From Paragonimus westermani (Eukaryota > Platyhelminthes > Trematoda > Plagiorchiida > Troglotrematidae), in assembly GCA_008508345.1 (NCBI GenBank), contig QNGE01000968.1, positions 124,001 through 188,000 of the forward strand: a DNA stretch of 64,000 nt, given 5' to 3'. Numbering within the stretch: position 1 is the stretch's first letter; the number at the start of each line of letters is the position of its first letter. Position numbers and translations under genes: made by a program. The notes beneath the pieces were generated by a model, which saw only the letters and a list, made by a program, of their open reading frames with translations, ran no database searches and had not been told where the DNA came from. Below are positions 1-13,440 of this stretch, one piece after another.

Positions 1-951
1 AAATTCCTACCGATTGTGTCATTCCTTCTTAACAACCATGTGCGATACTGTGACTGGGGGGTTTAGGTGGGCAAAACCACGGGCAGCATGCAGGCTGATC
101 GATAAGTTGAAGAACCACCGCTACTCGACAAAGTTCACCTGGGCGATCGGTGCTGCAAAATGAGTGCGGTGCATAAAAGTATGGCGAAATGGAAGCCAAA
201 GTCGCGCCCTATCTGTTCTAGTCCGTATTTTCTTCCTGGAGCGGATGTGGAACAGAACAGTAAACATGCATTATTCCTCTGGCCCAAGATGTTCATGTCC
301 GTTTACTTGATGGTAAAATACACGAAAGTCATTCACCGAATTCATCAACCATTTATGTTGAATATCGGTGCTGTGAGGACTAGCCGGTGTGCTGTGGCAG
401 ACGGCGCGTGGACATGTTGACTTGATCTACTCTTCACCTTGAAACTGTCTTTTGGTGGATTGGTACCAATTACAGTTACCACGCGGCTGACGATGGTTCC
501 AGTCTCTGGAAGTAAAAATCAAACTAGTACCACACATGGAGTTCGGCTTCTACATTGTGATAATAAAGGCCAGGTCGTCTCTCATCTATTATATCGAAGC
601 ACTGCGAAAGAAACCATGGAAGTGCGTTCGGAATATGTGAACGCACATCTTTACAGCAGTCCTCCCTGTTAACCGCTTCCCGAGTCTGAGTATTCATTCA
701 TTCGAGATAACAACTGAATACGTTTAGTCATTGCGTTGTGTCTATGATGATTAGTTCCGATTGCCGAATAATGATTTGAAACAATTGGTTCCCTCGACCA
801 GTTTGAGCAAAGCAGATAGAACATGAAAAGTGGTAGATGCAAGCAATTCGTATTGACTCATCAGTACCAAACTTACAATAACGTGGGTGGGCTATTTTTA
901 AAACAATCGATTTGAGGGGTGGAAAATCAATAAGCGAGTTAGGATAAGACA
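1..951. other. No supported gene
   Basis: Two plus-strand open frames of 77-86 codons (160-420 and 439-672) have no recognisable motif or splice context. I see no repeat with a match elsewhere in the window. Confidence 0.4.
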
Positions 952-1930
952 TTAAGTCCTGGGAAGGGTCAGGTTTACGAACAGTTGTTTCTGAACACAG
1001 AGAGCTGGTTTGAGTCGATTAATTGCAACTGCTTCAGCAAACCATAAGAATCTCGGGTTGGAATGGCGCAACAGGATTTTGAATGCACAAGATAGATCGG
1101 TAGCATGACCGGTGGTCAAGACGTGTCTAACGACTGAGAAAACTGGGTGTTTACGCTTCTCAGAAACATTACCATTCTCCGGTAACACGGACTTCTGTAC
1201 CCATTTAGGTAAATGTTCCTTCATTCTGGAGCTCAAGCATCTCTCGGTTCTGCCTATGTAACTTTCTCCGCAGTTACATACAAATTGGTAAACACAATGT
1301 GAAGTGGCGCCGATAGGCTGATCTCTTTTGATTGAAGGCACTGGTAGTTTCTGAGTCCGAGCGATTACACGGAGTTCAGCTGCATTAAATGTTCGTTTTA
1401 TTGAATTTCTTAATCGCTGTGGCGTTTGCTGCATGACATAATCACCCCCTAAAAGGTAGTTCTATGTAGACTCTCTTCTTCTCTACAATGATCACCTTTT
1501 CGAATGTTAATTTTTGTCTACTGTGCCTATCTATGAAACTTCTGGGGTAACCATTTGATTGTGGGACAGACGTAATCAGATCTAGTTCCTCCGCGAGGCT
1601 GTCGGGCGTACAGATTCGCCTTGTTCGTGTGAAGAGAGTATTTACTAGTGCTCGTTTGTGTTGGATCGGTGTGAAGCTGCTAAAGTTTAGGTATTGACCT
1701 GACCATGTGGGTTTCCTATACACGGTTCTTCTAACGAGCCATCTTCTCGACGACTTATTAGGATATCTAGAAATGGCAGGCAGTTGCCGACCTCAAATTC
1801 ACAAGTGACCTTTAGATTAGGATGACAACTATTTAGACGTTGCTTGTCAGTAGCAATCTCTCCATCCTGAGTGACTGTCATGGAGACTCGGTAATCGGCT
1901 GGCTGCCTCCACACTCGTGAGATCATATCC
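952..1930 (-). mobile_element. Penelope-like element, RT C-terminal part plus GIY-YIG endonuclease, decayed
   Basis: Read on the minus strand, three overlapping frames follow one another. The first (about 1,926-1,687) has NCLPFLDILISRREDGSL. The second (1,723-1,442) has SGQYLNFSSFTPIQHKRALV and ends RVYIELPFRG. The third (1,434-952) has HCVYQFVCNCGESYIGRTER, then AVAINRLKPALCVQKQL. The order reverse transcriptase thumb, linker, GIY-YIG endonuclease is the hallmark of Penelope-like retroelements. Frame changes near 1,700 and 1,440 show it is inactive. The RT catalytic core is missing, so it is 5'-truncated or its upstream part has decayed beyond reading. Confidence 0.85.
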
Positions 1931-3799
1931 TGAATTACGTTTGCTTCCGCTTCATCTGGTTGACTTGTGGGACCGTCGCTGTGAGATCAGATCGATTTGT
2001 TTGCGCGTGCTGTTGACTTAGTGGGCCGACCGAACACGCTGACTGGGTATCTTCATCTCGTTTATCAGTTTGTTCCTCTCCTAGTAGGTTTGCTGTGTTA
2101 TTGTTGACGCTTGACCGAGGAAAACTCGGTCTTGAGGTATTATTTAATTCCCTGACCTATTGTGCTCTCTTTACACAGTCTGGGGTTCACTTTGGTGCAT
2201 TATCAAATCGATTGTCCAAATTTAAAAAGTCGATGTCACGATGAGCAAAAGAACAATTTCGACCTAGGTCATGATGACATTTTTCACATTTCCCACTTGA
2301 TGACGAATTTTGTAGCATCGCCATATAACACCCAAGAGTATCGATATTTTTGCGATATTTTTGCTAGTCAACGTTCCAAGTCTATTTGTAGCACCTTACT
2401 GTGCTTTGGTACTTTTTCCGCACTAGGTGTGCGATTCGGTTATTTACATTTTGACATAACTTATCCATTGCCTCTATCAACTGACTGCATATAAACATCA
2501 AAGTGATCTTTTTATGGACTATCCATCTTATTTCTGATAAACGAATGGACTGTGAGAAATTTTAGAAGACATTTGAAATACAGAACTTTCATTGTCTTCC
2601 AGTCATCCAATATCTCCTACGTTGTTCTCAGGTTTTGTATTAACATTGTTGTCCTATGTGTCAGTGATTAGCCAATCTGGACGTTCGTGTGTTCAATTGC
2701 TAACTTGCTCAACTTACGCTGGTTCGTTAAACGGTTTTGTTTGTGGTGAAAAGTAACCGCGGTTGAACACATTTCTCGACCAGTGTGTTTGATTAAGACG
2801 GTAACCACACGTAGGAACGTAGTCTACTACGGGGGTGTTTTCACTCTATCTTATCTGGACCATTGTAAACCGCACAACCGAATGCTCACTTCAGAAATAC
2901 GAGTGAAACAACTTCCTGTTTTCAGAATCGCCATACTGGTGGCGTTATTAGTATACAGAAGTTCTGCATGCATTCTAAAAGGCTGTATGCGTTGTAGCAA
3001 CCTGAACTGCCGTTTGTTTCGACGACCACGCAATCATTATATGAAGGTGAACAGTCGCATCTCCAAGCAGGTATTGATAGTGTTTACATGCTATTCCAAT
3101 CTAAGATAAAGACAACCAAACTAACCGGACCGACACCTTCAACTATTTGCTGTTTTGCCACGGTATGGTGACAGACAGCTAGAACACTGTCAAAGTATCC
3201 AAATATGAACAAGAGCAAAGTAACGGCACCTCGAATCCAAGTAGCTTTCACCAGCAGAACAACACTATAATCACAGTTTTACCTGGGGTCAATAAAATTG
3301 ACGACATGAACTTGAGAAAAGAACAATACATTTTAAAAACTACTGATCAGACAGTTACTAGTTTCTTCGTGATTTCCAGTGGAAAAGACCATTAGTTATT
3401 ATTGTAACTGCGCCACATCAGTCAATATCCCTTTCTTTACATTCCAGAACGGAACTTTCTAGATCATGTGGTCCTTCATAATTGTTTGAACAGCATCAGT
3501 AGCGCGTCGCAAGGCTTATACAGTACGTGTTAACTTGGCATGGTTTAATGATCAAAACCACTAATTAGCTTTGAACCGAGATTTTTAGTCCAGCATGTAA
3601 ACCGGGTTATATTTTCAACTGTTCAGCTGTACTCGGAGATCATCATCGAAAGTTAAAACGTGACGAACAAACTCGTTTTTGATTTATCAATCTCAAAACA
3701 AATTATCTATCAAGTCAGGATTGTGTTGAACCTAATACAGCGTGAATCTAATGTTTTCGGGGATTTCGGATATGGTTAATCTGGTGCCGCGTCAATTGT
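1931..3799. other. Non-coding spacer between two Penelope-like remnants
   Basis: No recognised domain. The frame at 2,162-2,494 (110 codons) has biased low-complexity composition and no motif. Immediately above 1,930 the minus strand may carry a few more codons of the first Penelope-like element, but I cannot fix its edge. Confidence 0.4.
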
Positions 3800-5060
3800 C
3801 TCATCGGCGGCAGGCCAAGGTAACTTCATCTCTTGAACAAAAGATTTCTGTGCGTACAAAATAAGATATCGAAGCCGGATTCTGATTGCCTCCACGGCGG
3901 CCACCATACGATACTTCACAACTTTGGTGTGAACATATGTGACGTGGCAAATCGGCCTAAATATGACATCCATATTGACTGTGTGACCTGGGTCGATCAG
4001 GTGGGGCCAAAATTGCGCTAGAAATCTTTCGTTGTTGTCCAGTTGTCAACCAAACAGGATGGTGTTCACGTATTTTCTCCGAGAGGTGGCTGGTTTTGCG
4101 ACCAGTGTAAACTGGACCACGGGAACAAGAAGATGAGTGGTTACAAAGCGATATGGCATTACTGGGTCCACTTCTTTCAGATGAACGCGTACAACTGGCC
4201 TAGAGATAACGTTAGTCTCAGTTGTGTAACGTGAAGCATTCTCATAAGGACTGTATCGAGTCCTCTGGTCAGCGACATACTTGATAATTCATTCTTGTGC
4301 GGTAGGTTCATATGGATCGCTTTACACCCGGCAGAGAATTCGCGGTCTTGCGCTTTCCTCCGTTGCAATTTGTCCGAATATCCATTATCACGAAACGTTT
4401 CACATAAGAACTTGAGCTGATTGTCTGGTATGTCCACAGTACAAATGTAAATTCGGTTTGTTGGACAACGTATCAAGTTCGATTTCTGTTTCATTGGGAC
4501 AGAGCTGTGAATCTGGGTAAGTTGACCATTCCATGTCCGCTTCCTGTTTATGTCTGATTGAATCGATCCATCTGGACGTTTCAGTAGTGTAACATCAAGG
4601 AAAGCCAACCCTTCATCCTGGTCCAATTCCATAATGCGAATTCAGCTTCCTGTGAGCTGAGTCAACTAGTGATAATGAACAATCAGTATCAGTTTTGTTA
4701 TCGACGATACAGAAAGTGTCATCTATACTCAGTTTGTACAACGTGCACTGTGCTATCAATGCGGTTAGCTTTGTTTGTTCGATCAGCCAACAATGGGCTA
4801 GCTGCGAGCCCATTGCGACCTGATCCTTCTGGTGATAGATTTTCCCATCAAATTGAAACTGAATGTCCTGCGTGCAAACCAACAAAAGGTCTTTGAGTTG
4901 CTCATCCGGTATTCCGAATCAGATGTCATCCGGATGGATGTAGTGAAACATAACAACAATTGTCTGTCTGAGTGACACATTCGTAACCAGTGAGTACACG
5001 ACCAGTGATAAACCTTTACTATCAACAGTCTGATCTACAGATTCAGTGAACTGAAACGTA
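3800..5060 (-). mobile_element. Penelope-like element, RT core to endonuclease end, decayed
   Basis: On the minus strand, 5,025-4,613 carries RT palm sequence (DIQFQFDGKIYHQKDQVAMG, then LSIDDTFCIVDNKTD). The region 4,632-4,177 follows with GLAFLDVTLLKRPDGSI and TWNGQLTQIHSSVPMKQKSN. Near 3,830-3,900 a stretch reads VEAIRIRLR, then LYAQKSFVQEMKLPW, resembling the C-terminal end of the first element (A-V-A-I-x-R-L-K-P ... C-V-Q-K-Q-L). Stops and frame changes are frequent. It has the same orientation as the element at 0.95-1.93 kb but a clearly different sequence, so it is a different family or much older. Confidence 0.8.
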
Positions 5061-8000
5061 TCCCTGAGGCTATATGTAGCTAGTCTCTTGCGGGTGTTCG
5101 CCTACCCATTGCGTCAGTGCATGACGCGGTACGTTCGCCATGGCTAAAGTCAGGCGTAGGGGCACGCCATTCTTATGAATCTTAGACAAGCCACAGAGTC
5201 GTAGTATTAGGTTCCATAACATCCTGACTTGACAACTAATTGCATATTTACTGTTGGACTTGGCTTGATGGTGACTGAGAACGAGCTCGTTGACTACATT
5301 TTGACCTCAGATTATGATTTGTCGCACTGATCTTTAGCGATTGTTCACGAATAAGTTTCCTTAATCCAGTGATCCATCCTGAAGTAACTGCGTGAGCTAG
5401 GTGGATTTAGTCTGATATTCCCAGGTTACTTTTATGGACCAGTGGACCAGTTGCGAGCCCGAAGGGTGTTTTGCGCACAGCTATAGGAATTTTGTTTTCT
5501 CAACGTGTCTCGTAAGATTGTTTCGGTAAATGGTATATCGATCAGAGCAGCAGTACGTACGCTTTTGCTCATCTTATCCGTGCATGCTTTTCGGGCCCAC
5601 TCACCTTTACATGGTGAACATGGTGAAATTTTAATACGTACTCATCAAGATGGTATCTTTAACCTACAATGGAAGCCACTCAGTCAGATAGCTAGTTCGT
5701 CCGTCCAGTGGGACAATAAGTCCAAATAGACTTGAAGTGGACCGTTTCCTGTGCTTGTAATGTGAAAAACATCGGAGACCAAAAGCTGTTAAGTATGTCA
5801 TTCTCAACTATGAAATAGTTGGAGTATTGTGTTTTTGATGTTTTTTTAACTAATCGTTAGGTATCTTGAACCAAATTGGTGTCCACGGTGCTGACAAGAC
5901 CTTCTGTGTTCAAACTGGTTGTCCACCATCTTGGTAGGATCAGCTTACTCCTTGTTCTATATCACGTCTGTGCTCACAGTAGGCGTACGACTAGGATTTG
6001 TCTCACTGTTCGCAACTAATGTCTAATGGCAAAGCCTGCATTACACCTGAAGTGGTTAACTCTAAATAAACGTGTAGACACGAAGTTTACAACCGCCTTG
6101 GTTTAACTATGGCACTCGAGTACCACATTTGAACATTTTCGCGTCAAAGTCGCATCCATCTGACGTTTACATTTGCACCTGAGTACCTCCATCCTGACAG
6201 GCATAACTGAGCCAGCTTCCTGAATGTTTCTACAAGCCACATATGGCCGTGTTCTTTGCTCCAGATATGAAAAAAGCATGGAATTAGCAGTCATTAACAC
6301 TTATTCAGAAGCATCTTTAGCGCGAATTGCACAAATACAAAGTGGAGTTACGCGGACAAAGTGTCCGGCATTCTTGTTGAGCATTGTGGACAGCTAATTG
6401 TTATCTGTGACTGGTTAGCGTACCATCAAGACCTACGTTACGCTCATAGTTACTCATTTGCTTGCGTTATTTTCGACCTTTTTTTATCTAGTCTGATCAT
6501 TGTTGTAAATTAAAACAAGTGCCTAGAAGAGTGCCATCTCTCGAAAAGTTGTGGGGCCCTGAGATTTTATCCAAGTGGTTGGCTGTTCGTTCCATCCCAC
6601 TACCCTCGACGACCATATCTCCCTTAGCTAACGGGGAATTTCGTCTTATCGCCCGCGTGTTCAGATCCTGTCTCAACATTGCTATTACTGAGCTGTGGTG
6701 TTGGTCATCCTGTAGAAACAGAGAGGAGTTGTTTGAAGTGTCAAGATATAACCTCCGTTTTCAAGATATCCTACAAACCTTCTGCTTCAATTCTGCTCTG
6801 TGTCCACACGGGTTCGTAACTTATGTCAAGGTCTCTCAGTCTTCTGGTCCACATCGATCAGTTCACTTCAAAAAACCTCTCTCCAGAATTTGAACACACC
6901 TTTTCCCTCTCTCATTTGTAATCTTCCGTAGTCTTCTTTTTGGTTACTTAGACCTTGTGTTCTCGTTGATTACATCTTTCTTCCTTCGTGTTCATGGTCT
7001 TCTAGGTAGAGGTCTCAAGTTTACACGTCGTTCTCTTATGTGTTTATCTGAGGGACAAATTTTCATACGATTTACTCCGTTTTTTCTCGCCCACCGTACG
7101 TCTTACTTAACCGACGGTTTTTTCACAAACACCAGACGCTGCAGGTTAAATCAGTAATATGTTGTATCCACTTCAGCTACTACATACTCACACTTTTAGC
7201 AAATGGAAGGCAACTAGCCAAATAAGGTTGAACTGCATATTAATATTAATAACAATAGTAGTAAATTTCGTGGAGAGGTTACCGAACGGTCAACTGAGGA
7301 AAAAGCCTGTTCTTCTCAGTTTTGCGATTAATTCAGATATAAAAAGACTGATCGTGAAAAATTCGGGCTAACTAATAAATAAACGCAGATGGGTAAAACC
7401 GAGTGTCTGTAAATAAATGTTCACAGTGCGATCTAGTGGAGTGTTTGGGAATACACTTATAGAGATCCGAATATATTTGTCATGAGTTGTCTCATCAGTC
7501 CTCTGGAAACTTTCCCCACATCGTAACTTGAAAAGGAACGATAAAATCAAGGAATCCTTTCTGTGGGAACACCATTACATCATATCAGATAGCTTGGGGG
7601 ATCCAAAAACTCACACAGGCCTCCGATAAGAGACCAAGAAAAAAGGTTGGTGAACATTAAATTTAATGAGAAAATCACAGACTGAGAGGTAGACTATCCA
7701 AGTGGTGTGGAATGTTCAAGCCACTGTTTACACGACGATCTACACAAAGAGCTTTCTTTCCGTTCTCGCGCTTCTTTCTCTGTAGCGAAGCGACAGTTGT
7801 AAATTGATGTGAAAAGCGATTAGTTACCCAAGTTCGACAGTTAGCTTCGTTTTACACACATTTTTTATGAATTCTTGTGTGTGCGCGTTATTTCCAGTTT
7901 GCTGGACATACGTACCTAATCGAAAATTCTCTAGCGAGTGCCCTAGTTTTCTTTTTGACGTTGACTATGAATTTTTAATTTAAATAGAGCATTAGCTAGT

Positions 8001-8190
8001 AGCTTCGTATTCCATTGGACATATCCCCTGTTAGTTTCAACACTGATGCCGTGTGATGCACCCCGTGTTACTCACACCTCTCAACTCGTCCATTCCATTC
8101 TGTTTACATTTGTGTGTTCCCTGTATCCGTTTGCTTCAAGTCAACTTCATTTCGTTTCCCCTACCCTCCCTTCTTTTCTGTATGTACCAG
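5061..8190. other. Upstream intron or 5' flank, nothing recognised
   Basis: I searched it for the missing PH domain of the RasGAP gene and found nothing convincing. A T-rich area at 6,500-7,380 has several open frames on both strands, without known motifs. Confidence 0.4.
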
Positions 8191-8292
8191 CCTGAAGCGA
8201 CTGGTAAGACCCACTCGAGACCAGGAACGTAGACGAGAGAATTGTTTGCACGTCTGGATTCAGGAAGCTAAGGGCCTTTCTGGGAGACACAG
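8191..8292 (+). CDS. RasGAP exon 1 in window: end of PH-C2 linker and first C2 strand
   Basis: The acceptor is a pyrimidine-rich tract ending TACCAG and the donor is CACAG|GTAGGC. It encodes residues 1-33, with a junction codon at 34. The visible sequence runs from SLKRLVRPTRDQERRREN to LHVWIQEAKGLSGRHR. In DAB2IP and SynGAP the matching stretch links the end of the PH domain to the first C2 beta strand, where the pattern is L-x-V-x-I-x-E-A-K-x-L followed by basic residues. The exon starts on the third base of a codon, so an earlier exon must exist upstream. No signal peptide or membrane segment is present. The short length makes this exon weak alone; its identity rests on perfect phase with the next exon and continuity of the C2 fold. 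Confidence 0.88.
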
Positions 8293-11200
8293 GTAGGCTG
8301 ACTTTTCTGATACGCGTTTGTGTGTAGGTGTAACTCACGCGACCAGCATCACATGACACACAGGCATTTTCGGATAGTAGTGACAATTTGTACCACACAA
8401 GTGAGCTGTATTGATTTATCCGTCTACCTCGTCCGATTTATCGGATATGCCTCACCATTTTGTTACATTCATCAGAGTGTGAATTCCTCCACCGGGAACA
8501 ATGGTAGCAAGGCGTCCACCCATTTTCACACACGCCTAATTGTCAAATAAGTTTTACAAATCTGTCACAACCAGTGTCGGACAGGGTGGTTTTACAAGCG
8601 TAGCAGTTCCGCCTCTACCAGCAGCTTTAGGAAGAAGCAGAATAAACTTGATCGGAAGTTTTTAGGGAACCATAAGCGAATGTACGAGATATATGCTCGT
8701 GTGTGGATGGGGCAGCATTGGCAGATATTGAAAAGGATGAACGTTTGATATTGGCGTTGCTTTGTCTTACTCCTCGTGTAGGCAACCACTTCTATCATAA
8801 GGTTTTTCTCGCTAAAGTTTACTGTCCAGCATTCGCACCGTCTAGAGGATGAGTGTAGAAACTGAGCGAGTTAAACACATTGGTCGCTTGAAAAAATGAT
8901 GGCAGTTAGTTTGTGCATTTTCGAATATTTAACAAACCGCGTCATACTCTACTCATTTTTGTGACGGCAGTACATTACGATCGGATCTGTGGTTGTTTTG
9001 GAATGGACATCTTCTATAGCTGTTAACGCAGGTGAAAGTTTCAGGCAGTTTACTTCAAACAGAAGTACACAGCTCGATTTTTTTCCTGTCAGGTGGAGCT
9101 TGTCACTAGCTCATATACTTATCACGACTGGGATTTGGATTGTGGCAGCCGTGTTCACCACTGTGCCACTGACCTCATGTTAGACAGAGCCGAGCTGTTC
9201 TATCTAGGCGTTCAGCCGCATTGCCTTGTTTTTCGCGTGGAAAGATGAGGTGAACCATTTATGTCTCATGAAATGTAGACTACCAACCTATCGAATCGAA
9301 GCTCAAATAGGCTTGGTCCAATATGCCAACGTTGCTCGTCCAAAACGCACTCTTTTCAATCAAACACTGCAACTGAAAGAGTTTCCTAGGGCCAAAAAGT
9401 GAGCCATACCAGTACGAACTAGCTGTTATACTCTAATGGAAGGTGCACTTGCTGGCAAATAGTGCGGGTAGACCTGAGTAAGCTCCAGGTAGAAATAATC
9501 ATCGGCTTTATTAGAAGAACGTAGATAGATTTTTATGAGATTGCCTCGTGTTTTTCCACATGATAAGCTGTTGTAAGCGTCTAATGAAGAAATGACCTAC
9601 AACAAAGTTCACCCGGTCTTCCACAATACTATACGTTTGAAGTTTAACGATGAAGTTTAACGTGTGCATATACACGCGTAGGGAGCCCCAATTGATCAGC
9701 TATGCACAGGGAATGACAAAAAGAACTGGTCTTTTATCGACAATTGAAGATGTATGACGACAGCCAGGACATACAAGTTACTTATAGTTTAGGTGTTTTT
9801 GTGAGCAGTATAAGCTAACCCAACACCAAAGAAGGCGTATGAAACCGCGTTGAAATCAAATCAAGTGCCAGATAGTGACTGGGACTTTCACAATCGCTGG
9901 TCACGTTTTGAATACAGGTAGTTCAACTGATTTCACAAACACTGGGATAATTAGACAGGGTTAAGAACTACGCAAGAAGGATTTGCTGTAGATTTCATCG
10001 AAATTACAAGAAACAACTAGACTACTAGTGCAAGTGTGACGCAGTGATTTAGTGAGATAATCCATGCATAATGTAGCAGAATGCTTTATTAAGGTTGATT
10101 TCCGTTCTCCCAATAATAATTATGAGCATCTTGATCGGAAGCTCACTGATATCTGCTCACAGTACAGTACAGTCTTTATTAGAAAATGTCAGCCGATCAG
10201 CATCGGTCTATCTGAGTTCTTTATTTCCAGAAATTTCTTCTGGCCTTAATTTCCGATTTGAAATGATGCACTTCCGAAGTATAACATTTCATACCAAGTC
10301 AATCTTATTTCGTTGATCGGAACAGTCGGTTTCCGCCGCATTGGGCGAACTGATATGAAGTTGACCGAATTGACTCTGAAGTGAGATCAAAAACCTAAGA
10401 AGTAGCGTACAAATACTCGATTGTATGTGAAATGGCGTCCTAACAACTCGAGGACACTTAGCAAAGAGTACCAACGTCGTTTTGGTGGTTAGATATTCAG
10501 TTCATCTGTTTGCTGTTCGACGCTACCCAAGCTGTTTCGTTTTTACACATTTCATGTATCCATTACGACGGCATTCAAACTCTCGTTTGAAAACCACAGG
10601 AAAGCAACACTAGATTGGACCACGGTGCACTGTGTAGACATACTTTGCCTGATGAATCGAGGTTCACTCCGTGTCATAGAGCTGGACAGATCACAAACAA
10701 TAACGTGGGCTGACGTTATTCTTGTGTGAACTCATGTAGAACAGTCCGTTGCCTGCTGCAAAACTGTTATGCTCAGATTGTTGAGCGCTCATTTTAGACA
10801 TTTCTTGAATTACTGGATTGCGTGCTGGTGCACACTTTCAAAAATGCCTTGAGAAACTCCTAATGTGTGTGATCATTCAAGTCAGTTTGCACACCAGGGC
10901 AGACATGTGGAAACTCGCTCCCGTTCTCTATCCCAGTGTGATATACCTTGCATTGCATCCACAGCTGTGTTTGCCGTAGAACAGTAAACCTTATGAGGGT
11001 AGTACTGGACGTCTACTCTTTGCGGGTTTATTTTACTGGGTGAGTTCTTTGATCTTATGCATCTCCCTGTTTGCGATGAGTGATATTCCCGAGGTGCACT
11101 TACATTCCCCGGATCACCTGTGAAAAACAGGAGTTGTGGTATACAAAAGCTATCAGCAGTAGTATGTCTCTGAAGATTTGGAAGTGTCGTCAACTATATC

Positions 11201-11851
11201 GTGTGACTGTATCATTTTTTGCTGTCTCTCATCAGGTTCATATCGTATAAAGTTGTTTCAGCTCGAATCTAACCGTACCGTTGGTATTTGATGCTGGACT
11301 GTCTGTCTGAATGGTTCTGAGGAGACAGATTTCGTAGTCTTTTGCTTAATTCTGGGACCCGCATAGCAGTGCTATGTTGCGGCCAATCTGAAGTCACTTA
11401 AAGCATGTGCGTATGCGTCTGTTAGTACACGGAACAATCGTGTGATCCGCGACATTAATTAAAACAAAGCGTGTGGTCTAATCTACGCCAGCCCTGGCAC
11501 CGTCTTTTTCATGTACGTGCACTTGTGATCAACATCCTATCATCACAACAAAATCAGGATGTCTGGGCCCTATGGGAAACTGTAACTGATAACGTATCGG
11601 CTCCGACCCAGTGTAGCAGACCAGCTGGACTTTCGACCCACTCACTGGCCTTCAGTTGAAGACTTTCCCAATCCTTCTTCATCGCTGCCCTGACATCATT
11701 AACACTGATGTTAGCAAACTGTGCTACTGTACTGCCAGGTATTCATTTCAGAAATAAACAACCATTGCTTATTAATGTGTGCATGTCTCCGTTTTTCTCA
11801 GTATCAGGTGTCTCGTTGTCAATACTCTCTCCTTTTCGCCTCGGTTTACAG
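8293..11851 (+). other. Intron between exons 1 and 2
   Basis: 3.56 kb. It contains the SINE copy at 9.1 kb. The rest shows no coding signal or repeat that I can recognise. Confidence 0.7.
9095..9187 (-). repeat. tRNA-derived SINE copy
   Basis: On the minus strand it has a box A-like stretch (GGCACAGTGGTGAACACGG), a box B-like stretch (AATCCAAATCCCAGTCG), and a tail ATAAGTATATGAGC. The same order occurs at 35.2, 38.5, 45.0 and 47.5 kb. Copies differ by many substitutions, so they are old. Family membership is inferred by eye. Confidence 0.6.
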
Positions 11852-11950
11852 GTACCACTGTGAAATTCTGTTGGACGGCAAGCCGTGTGCCCGGACAACA
11901 AGCAAACGTTTGACGGACATGCTTTTCTGGGGCGAGGAATTTGACCTCAG
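11852..11950 (+). CDS. RasGAP exon 2: C2 domain core
   Basis: The acceptor is TTTACAG and the donor CTCAG|GTGAGT is a strong consensus. It encodes residues 35-66, with junction codons at 34 and 67. The core reads YHCEILLDGKPCARTTSKR, then TDMLFWGEEFDL. This is the diagnostic C2 block of SynGAP-type GAPs, where the family shows C-E-L-x-L-D-D, A-R-T-T/S, T-D-x-x-F-W-G-E-x-F. The family's C2 domains usually lack the full set of calcium-binding aspartates and help target membranes and Rap substrates. The exon is in phase with both neighbours. This is the most recognisable short exon of the gene. Confidence 0.95.
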
Positions 11951-12808
11951 GTGAGTCAGTGAATGCATACTTGAGCTGCGTATATACGGGCGGGTGGGTG
12001 GTACAGTGAACGACTGAGTAAACGAGTGACTAAGCGATGGGCGTGGCATACTTCCATCAACTTGTGGTCATAGTGTTTAGTGGAGAGAGTTTTGCTGAAA
12101 ATTCCTCCGCAGTATCCCATATGACCTCGCGACAGTACAGTATATATAACACCAGTGACTACCAACTATTCCTTTGGTGACTTAAACTTCAGTCATGATT
12201 GATACGTTCGTTCAGTTACGCACAGACTGACTATATGCGATTCGCATGTGATGCGCCAAGATTTGAATTTCCATTCAGACAAATCGGGAGCAGTAAATTA
12301 CGTGATAACGGTCCGGATCAGTGCTCATACTTGATCGTATCTTCCACTTCAGATAGACACCTGTACGGGTGGACGCTCATTTGGATTACAGATCACACGT
12401 TATTAGTCTTAACAAGTTAGATTTTAAGTGGTGGTCGATTCTTACGCGCTAAATTTGAAGTGAATGGCAGAATTCTTTTACACAGAATACACCATCAACT
12501 TCGCCTGTGAGGTCTGTAACAAATAAGAATGATTGCCTTCACACGTTGGCAAGTGCCGGTATATATTGGTCCTTATGTATCCAGGCCGAAAGCCGTTTAG
12601 TACACCGACGATTGTGCCTTTAGGGATACCGCAACAAGTGTCTGTCGAAGCGTTACTGGCGGTGAAGTTTTCGATGAAAAGTGCACGCCAAGCACTATAA
12701 ACTCGTGAAACGACCTCGTAATCACGCTCGTATAGCTTCATGTTAGTTTTTGTGTGGTCAGCAGATACGCAAATAAATTACGTAAGGTGCACATTGCAGA
12801 GACATTCC

Positions 12809-13245
12809 ATCGATCCCTTCGGTCACGATACACGCACTATCAATTAGCATAACTCAATTTAAATAAGCGTAAAATAAGAATGAGTCATCTGTTGCAACGG
12901 GAATAACACAGAGAACCAGCCACGTTTAAATAGGCCATCGTGAATTAAAAAACGAACAAATTCAAATTTTAAACTGGTCGGGTAAGGAATTAACGACGTA
13001 GACAATATCGATCTTACAGCAAAGCACGCGGAAATAAATGGAAGCTAATAGGCAGCCTAAGATTAGGCTTAAAACAAGATAGGGAAATAAGCTTATGTAT
13101 ACAGCGCGACCAAAACATCCAACTAATAATAACGACCACTTAACGAATAATATAGACTTGTGACTGCAAACTCTTAACACAATGGTAGTGATAGGTTAGC
13201 TACCGTTTGCCTCTGTACACAAAGAGGGTTTGTAACGGTGTATCG
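12809..13245. repeat. Left arm of long near-perfect inverted repeat
   Basis: This 437-bp arm is the reverse complement of 13,441-13,877, with coordinates summing to 26,686 throughout. I saw only one or two mismatches over the arm. A 72-codon open frame occurs identically in both arms (12,962-13,180 minus; 13,506-13,724 plus), which confirms the identity. Weak similarity continues a few tens of bases outward. The pair surrounds a 195-bp spacer. It could be a foldback element, two inverted solo LTR-like repeats, or a local palindromic duplication. No transposase or RT frame was found. It lies in the intron between exons 2 and 3. Confidence 0.93.
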
Positions 13246-13440
13246 CCACAGCCCAAAGGCAAGAACGCTTGGGACAAGTGTCCCGGAGTACACTCTCAAA
13301 CGGCTGGCAAACAACAAAACCGGCGCTGCACACAACACACCATTTGGAAGAAACGGTACACATGATTCATGTGGAAAAGTCTTTTCCTGTGTTGTTTCGT
13401 CCAACAAGTAAGCATACTTTACCTTTTGCTGGGGCTCTGA

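Noticed and set aside
6497..6893. Open frames on both strands, tested as the missing PH domain or a mobile element
   Set aside because: Neither strand shows PH-domain pattern, RT motif or transposase residues.
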